From: Candidatus Atribacteria bacterium
GTDB lineage: Bacteria > Atribacterota > Atribacteria > Atribacterales > Caldatribacteriaceae
Direction of reading: 5' to 3'
DNA length: 7,306 bases
Assembly (NCBI GenBank): GCA_029982105.1
Contig: JARRCQ010000077.1
Location: forward strand, 1 to 7,306
Shown: positions 5,306-7,306 of the stretch, piece by piece
Position numbering within the stretch: position 1 is the stretch's first letter
How the letters are laid out: every line of letters starts with the position of its first letter
Translations under genes and position numbers: made by a program
The notes under the pieces: model-generated
What the model saw: only the letters and a program-made list of their open reading frames with translations
Told to the model about the DNA's origin: nothing
Databases searched by the model: none

Positions 5306-6107
5306 TTTTGTGGAGGAGAATTTTTTCTCCTCCCCTGGCTTTGATTTTTTTCTGGGCATTACTTTGGTAAGAAGCAATCTCTAAGTATCCTGAGCTATCA
5401 GGATGAATAAGAAACTCCCCTTGGGGTACTGCAGCGTAAACCAGATGATAAGTAGCTATAAATTTTTTTCCTCCCACCTGGATAATTACTTTTTCTCCTT
5501 CTTTTATTCCTATTTCTTGTAGGTAACATCCAGGAAGATTGGTTTGTAAGTTACCGAAACGATCGGTATAGGCTATCTCACCCTGCAGGTTTTGATTTTT
5601 AATCTCGGCTTTTTCATAAGGGAGGGAAACTAAATCTTTGAGGTCTATGGAGGAGCCTAACTCTTCAATTGATATACCTTTTGATAGGTGAGCGGCACAG
5701 GGAGCAAATATATCTCTTCCGTGAAACGTGGAAGAGGGGAGAGGGTGGTAAAAATATTGAGCATGGTTTAGTTCTACTATTTTTGCCACTTTTTCGTTTT
5801 CGACTATCAAAGTGAAAAGGCCGTTATCGGGACCTACAAAAGTATAGCCTCTTTCCAGTTGTAAAGCCAAGGCCTTTCTTTGCGTTCCCACTCCATAATC
5901 TACTACAACTAAAAATATGCTTTCTGGTGGAAAATCGCTAAATGACCGAAAAAGCACATACATTGCTTCTCGAACATTAAAAGCTTCCACCTCATGAGTT
6001 AAATCAATAATTTCTGTTTGAGGGTTTATTTTTTTGATTACTGCTTTGGTTACTCCTACATAGTAACCCTTGTACCCCCAGTCAGTTAAAAAAGCTATAT
6101 AAGACAT
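5295..6107 (-). CDS. SAM hydroxide adenosyltransferase (SAM hydrolase, DUF62 family)
   Basis: This 270-residue protein belongs to the family that splits S-adenosylmethionine with water into adenosine and methionine, relatives of fluorinase and chlorinase. It starts IAFLTDWG (family FLTDFG). The triad described for the archaeal enzyme (Asp, Arg, His) is present with the same spacing: D70 in VVDYGVGT, R77, and H129 in TFHGRD. GPDNGLF (92-98) and the C-terminal DRFGNLQTN (182-190) also match. The insert typical of fluorinases is absent. Odd points: VVDPGVG reads VVDYGVG (P to Y at 71), and the usual D before YVG is G14. The ATG at 6107 is set by the conserved N terminus, but no clear ribosome site precedes it, suggesting weak or coupled translation from the gene 16 bases upstream. 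The last 11 bases overlap the end of the kinase gene on the other strand. Confidence 0.9.
   Translation of the reverse strand: MSYIAFLTDWGYKGYYVGVTKAVIKKINPQTEIIDLTHEVEAFNVREAMYVLFRSFSDFPPESIFLVVVDYGVGTQRKALALQLERGYTFVGPDNGLFTLIVENEKVAKIVELNHAQYFYHPLPSSTFHGRDIFAPCAAHLSKGISIEELGSSIDLKDLVSLPYEKAEIKNQNLQGEIAYTDRFGNLQTNLPGCYLQEIGIKEGEKVIIQVGGKKFIATYHLVYAAVPQGEFLIHPDSSGYLEIASYQSNAQKKIKARGGEKILLHKINP
5312..5333. terminator. Perfect 9-bp hairpin at the convergent gene junction
   Basis: GGAGGAGAA (5312-5320) and TTCTCCTCC (5325-5333) form a perfect 9-bp stem with a TTTT loop. It starts 7 bases after the kinase stop. A T-rich tract (TTGATTTTTTT, 5341-5351) follows on the plus strand after a short gap, so it may terminate the kinase message, though the tract is not adjacent. 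It lies inside the last codons of the minus-strand SAM-hydrolase gene; on that strand no T-run follows. Confidence 0.45.
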
Positions 6108-6123
6108 AATTAACGAGAATCTT

Positions 6124-6468
6124 TTATTCTTTTTCCAAACTATCTAAGGTTTTCTGGACCAAGGGGAGAAAGGTAAAAGCTGGTCCTCCTCCCATCACTA
6201 CTCCAACGCTGGCTGCTTCTAAAATCTCTTCCCGGGAGGCACCACTTTTTTTCGCTCCACGAGCATGAATCATTATGCAATTTTCACAGTGCATGGCTAC
6301 ACCTACTGCTAAAGCTATTAGTTCTTTAACTTTAAGACTTAATGCCCCTTCACTCATTACTTTTCCATAAAAATGATTAAACCCTTCTATTGTAGAAGCA
6401 GCTTCTTCTTTTATGGCTCGCAATCCTTTTTTGTAATCCTCAAAAAATTCTCGAGGTTCAGTAGTCAA
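6124..6468 (-). CDS. Carboxymuconolactone decarboxylase-family (AhpD-like) protein
   Basis: This small protein of 114 residues has the AhpD-like helical fold. The redox motif is H60-C61-x-x-C64-x-x-x-H68 (HCENCIMIH), the pattern of AhpD-type thiol enzymes that reduce peroxidase partners, rather than of true gamma-carboxymuconolactone decarboxylases. The rest of the domain, SREEILEAASVGVVMGGGPA (78-97), is typical of small clostridial and thermophile members. The start is TTG at 6468: an AGGAGG lies 8 bases before it and no nearby ATG fits as well. The gene lies 13 bases after ilvE and 16 before the SAM hydrolase gene, so it is the middle gene of a likely operon. Its substrate is unknown. Thiol-disulfide or peroxide protection is a reasonable inference from the CxxC but is not proven. 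Confidence 0.88.
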   Translation of the reverse strand: MTTEPREFFEDYKKGLRAIKEEAASTIEGFNHFYGKVMSEGALSLKVKELIALAVGVAMHCENCIMIHARGAKKSGASREEILEAASVGVVMGGGPAFTFLPLVQKTLDSLEKE

Positions 6469-6476
6469 ATTTATTA

Positions 6477-6482
6477 CCTCCT
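6477..6482 (-). promoter_or_regulatory. Ribosome site that decides the TTG start
   Basis: CCTCCT on the plus strand is AGGAGG on the minus strand, 8 bases before the TTG at 6468. It overlaps the first base of the ilvE stop codon, so terminating ribosomes could restart here. Confidence 0.7.
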
Positions 6483-7306
6483 TATAATTTAGTTAACCAG
6501 TTTTCATAATCTGATTCTTCTCCTCTCACTACTCGGAAGAAGACTTCTTGTAAGAGACGAGTTATTTCTCCTCGTTTTCCTGTACCGATTTTTCTACCAT
6601 CTACTTCAGCGATAGGAGTAATTTCTGCTGCTGTTCCAGTAAAGAAAGCCTCATCGGCGAGATAAAGGTCGTCTCGGGTGCAAAGAGTTTCCTTCACTTC
6701 CATACCCAGTTTACGAGCAATTGTCATCACTGTATCTCGAGTAATTCCTAAAAGAATAGAATAGGGGTGGGGAGTAAAGATTATACCATTTTTCACAAAA
6801 AATATATTTTCTCCACTTCCCTCGGAAATGAAGCCGTTGATATCCAATAAAATTGCTTCATCATAACCTAAGTCTTTTGCTTCTACCTTGGCTAGACTTG
6901 AGTTTAAGTAGTTGGCGCTGGTTTTTGCTCGAGGAGAACCAGAGTTAATATAGGTTCTGGTGTAAGAAGATATTTTAGCCCGGATTCCTTCTGTAATTCC
7001 TTTTTCACCCATATAAGCTCCCCAGCACCATACCGCTATTGCACAATCAACACCGCAAGATGATGGATCTACTCCCATTTCTCCGTATCCTCTAAAAGCA
7101 ATAGGTCGGATATAACATTCCTCTACCCCATTAGTTTTGATGGTGTCTATTACTCCTCTTTCTAATTCTTCCGGAGAATAAGGAATAGTCATACGTACAA
7201 TATGAGCCGAGTTGTAAAATCTCTCCAGATGGTCTTTTAAACGAAATACTGCAGGACCGCTATTGGTTTTATAACAACGAATTCCTTCAAAAATAGCTGT
7301 TCCATA
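6482..7306 (-). CDS. ilvE: Branched-chain amino acid aminotransferase, 5' end outside window
   Basis: The reading frame is open from the right edge of the window to the stop at 6482-6484, giving 274 visible residues. An ATG at 7192 is internal: the codons before it read YGTAIFEGIRCYKT and then VFRLKDHLERFYNSA, the conserved N-terminal block of IlvE. By comparison with E. coli IlvE about 30-35 residues are missing. This is a fold-type IV PLP enzyme that swaps the amino group between glutamate and the keto acids of valine, leucine and isoleucine. The PLP lysine is K128 of the visible part (RAKTSANYLNS). FISEGSGENIFFVKNG and ADEAFFTGTAAEITPI are the class IV signature and the phosphate-binding region. 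WCWGAYMGEKG is typical of bacterial IlvE rather than D-amino acid transaminase. It is the first visible gene of the minus-strand operon; its promoter is outside the window. Confidence 0.93.
   Translation of the reverse strand, partial: YGTAIFEGIRCYKTNSGPAVFRLKDHLERFYNSAHIVRMTIPYSPEELERGVIDTIKTNGVEECYIRPIAFRGYGEMGVDPSSCGVDCAIAVWCWGAYMGEKGITEGIRAKISSYTRTYINSGSPRAKTSANYLNSSLAKVEAKDLGYDEAILLDINGFISEGSGENIFFVKNGIIFTPHPYSILLGITRDTVMTIARKLGMEVKETLCTRDDLYLADEAFFTGTAAEITPIAEVDGRKIGTGKRGEITRLLQEVFFRVVRGEESDYENWLTKL

Noticed and set aside
7190..7192. ATG as the start of the aminotransferase (236 residues)
   Set aside because: The frame continues upstream to the window edge with the conserved IlvE N-terminal block, so the ATG is an internal methionine.

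Overview
The window is AT-rich bacterial DNA with tightly packed genes, mostly good AGGAG-type ribosome sites, one TTG start, and two gene groups that converge near position 5300. Products, base composition and spacing fit an anaerobic, possibly thermophilic, carbohydrate-degrading bacterium, for example a low-GC Firmicute, a Thermotogota or an Atribacterota-like lineage. I cannot fix the taxon from the sequence alone.

Plus strand, left part (1-2098). The window opens in the last 44 codons of a family 1 glycosidase (beta-glucosidase type). It is followed by a Gfo/Idh/MocA NAD(P)-dependent oxidoreductase and, 24 bases later, a xylose-isomerase-like TIM-barrel sugar isomerase/epimerase. The three look like a glycoside or sugar catabolic unit: a glycosidase releases a sugar, a dehydrogenase oxidises it, and a TIM-barrel enzyme isomerises, epimerises or dehydrates the product. 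The exact substrate cannot be read from the sequence.

Plus strand, middle (2099-2472). This 374-base stretch has no large gene but is not empty. It holds an extended -10 promoter-like site (2273-2281), a possible 51-codon small ORF (2312-2467), and a strong intrinsic-terminator structure (2333-2378) lying inside that small ORF. The ribosome site of the next gene sits at the small ORF's 3' end. This may be an attenuation leader or a small RNA of about 90 nt, and it is the most interesting part of the window.

Plus strand, right part (2473-5305). A CNNM/CorC-type membrane protein with CBS domains overlaps by 26 bases the start of an FGGY carbohydrate kinase, related to xylulokinase but with a changed substrate-pocket motif. 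The kinase may complete the sugar pathway begun by the genes at the left.

Minus strand (7306-5295). A branched-chain aminotransferase (ilvE, 5' end outside the window) is followed by a small AhpD-like carboxymuconolactone decarboxylase-family protein and a SAM hydroxide adenosyltransferase (SAM hydrolase family). Gaps are 13 and 16 bases, so this is probably one operon. The last gene meets the kinase tail to tail with an 11-base overlap beside a perfect 9-bp hairpin.

Most of the window is recognisable metabolism. I found no CRISPR array, tRNA, rRNA, insertion sequence or defence system.
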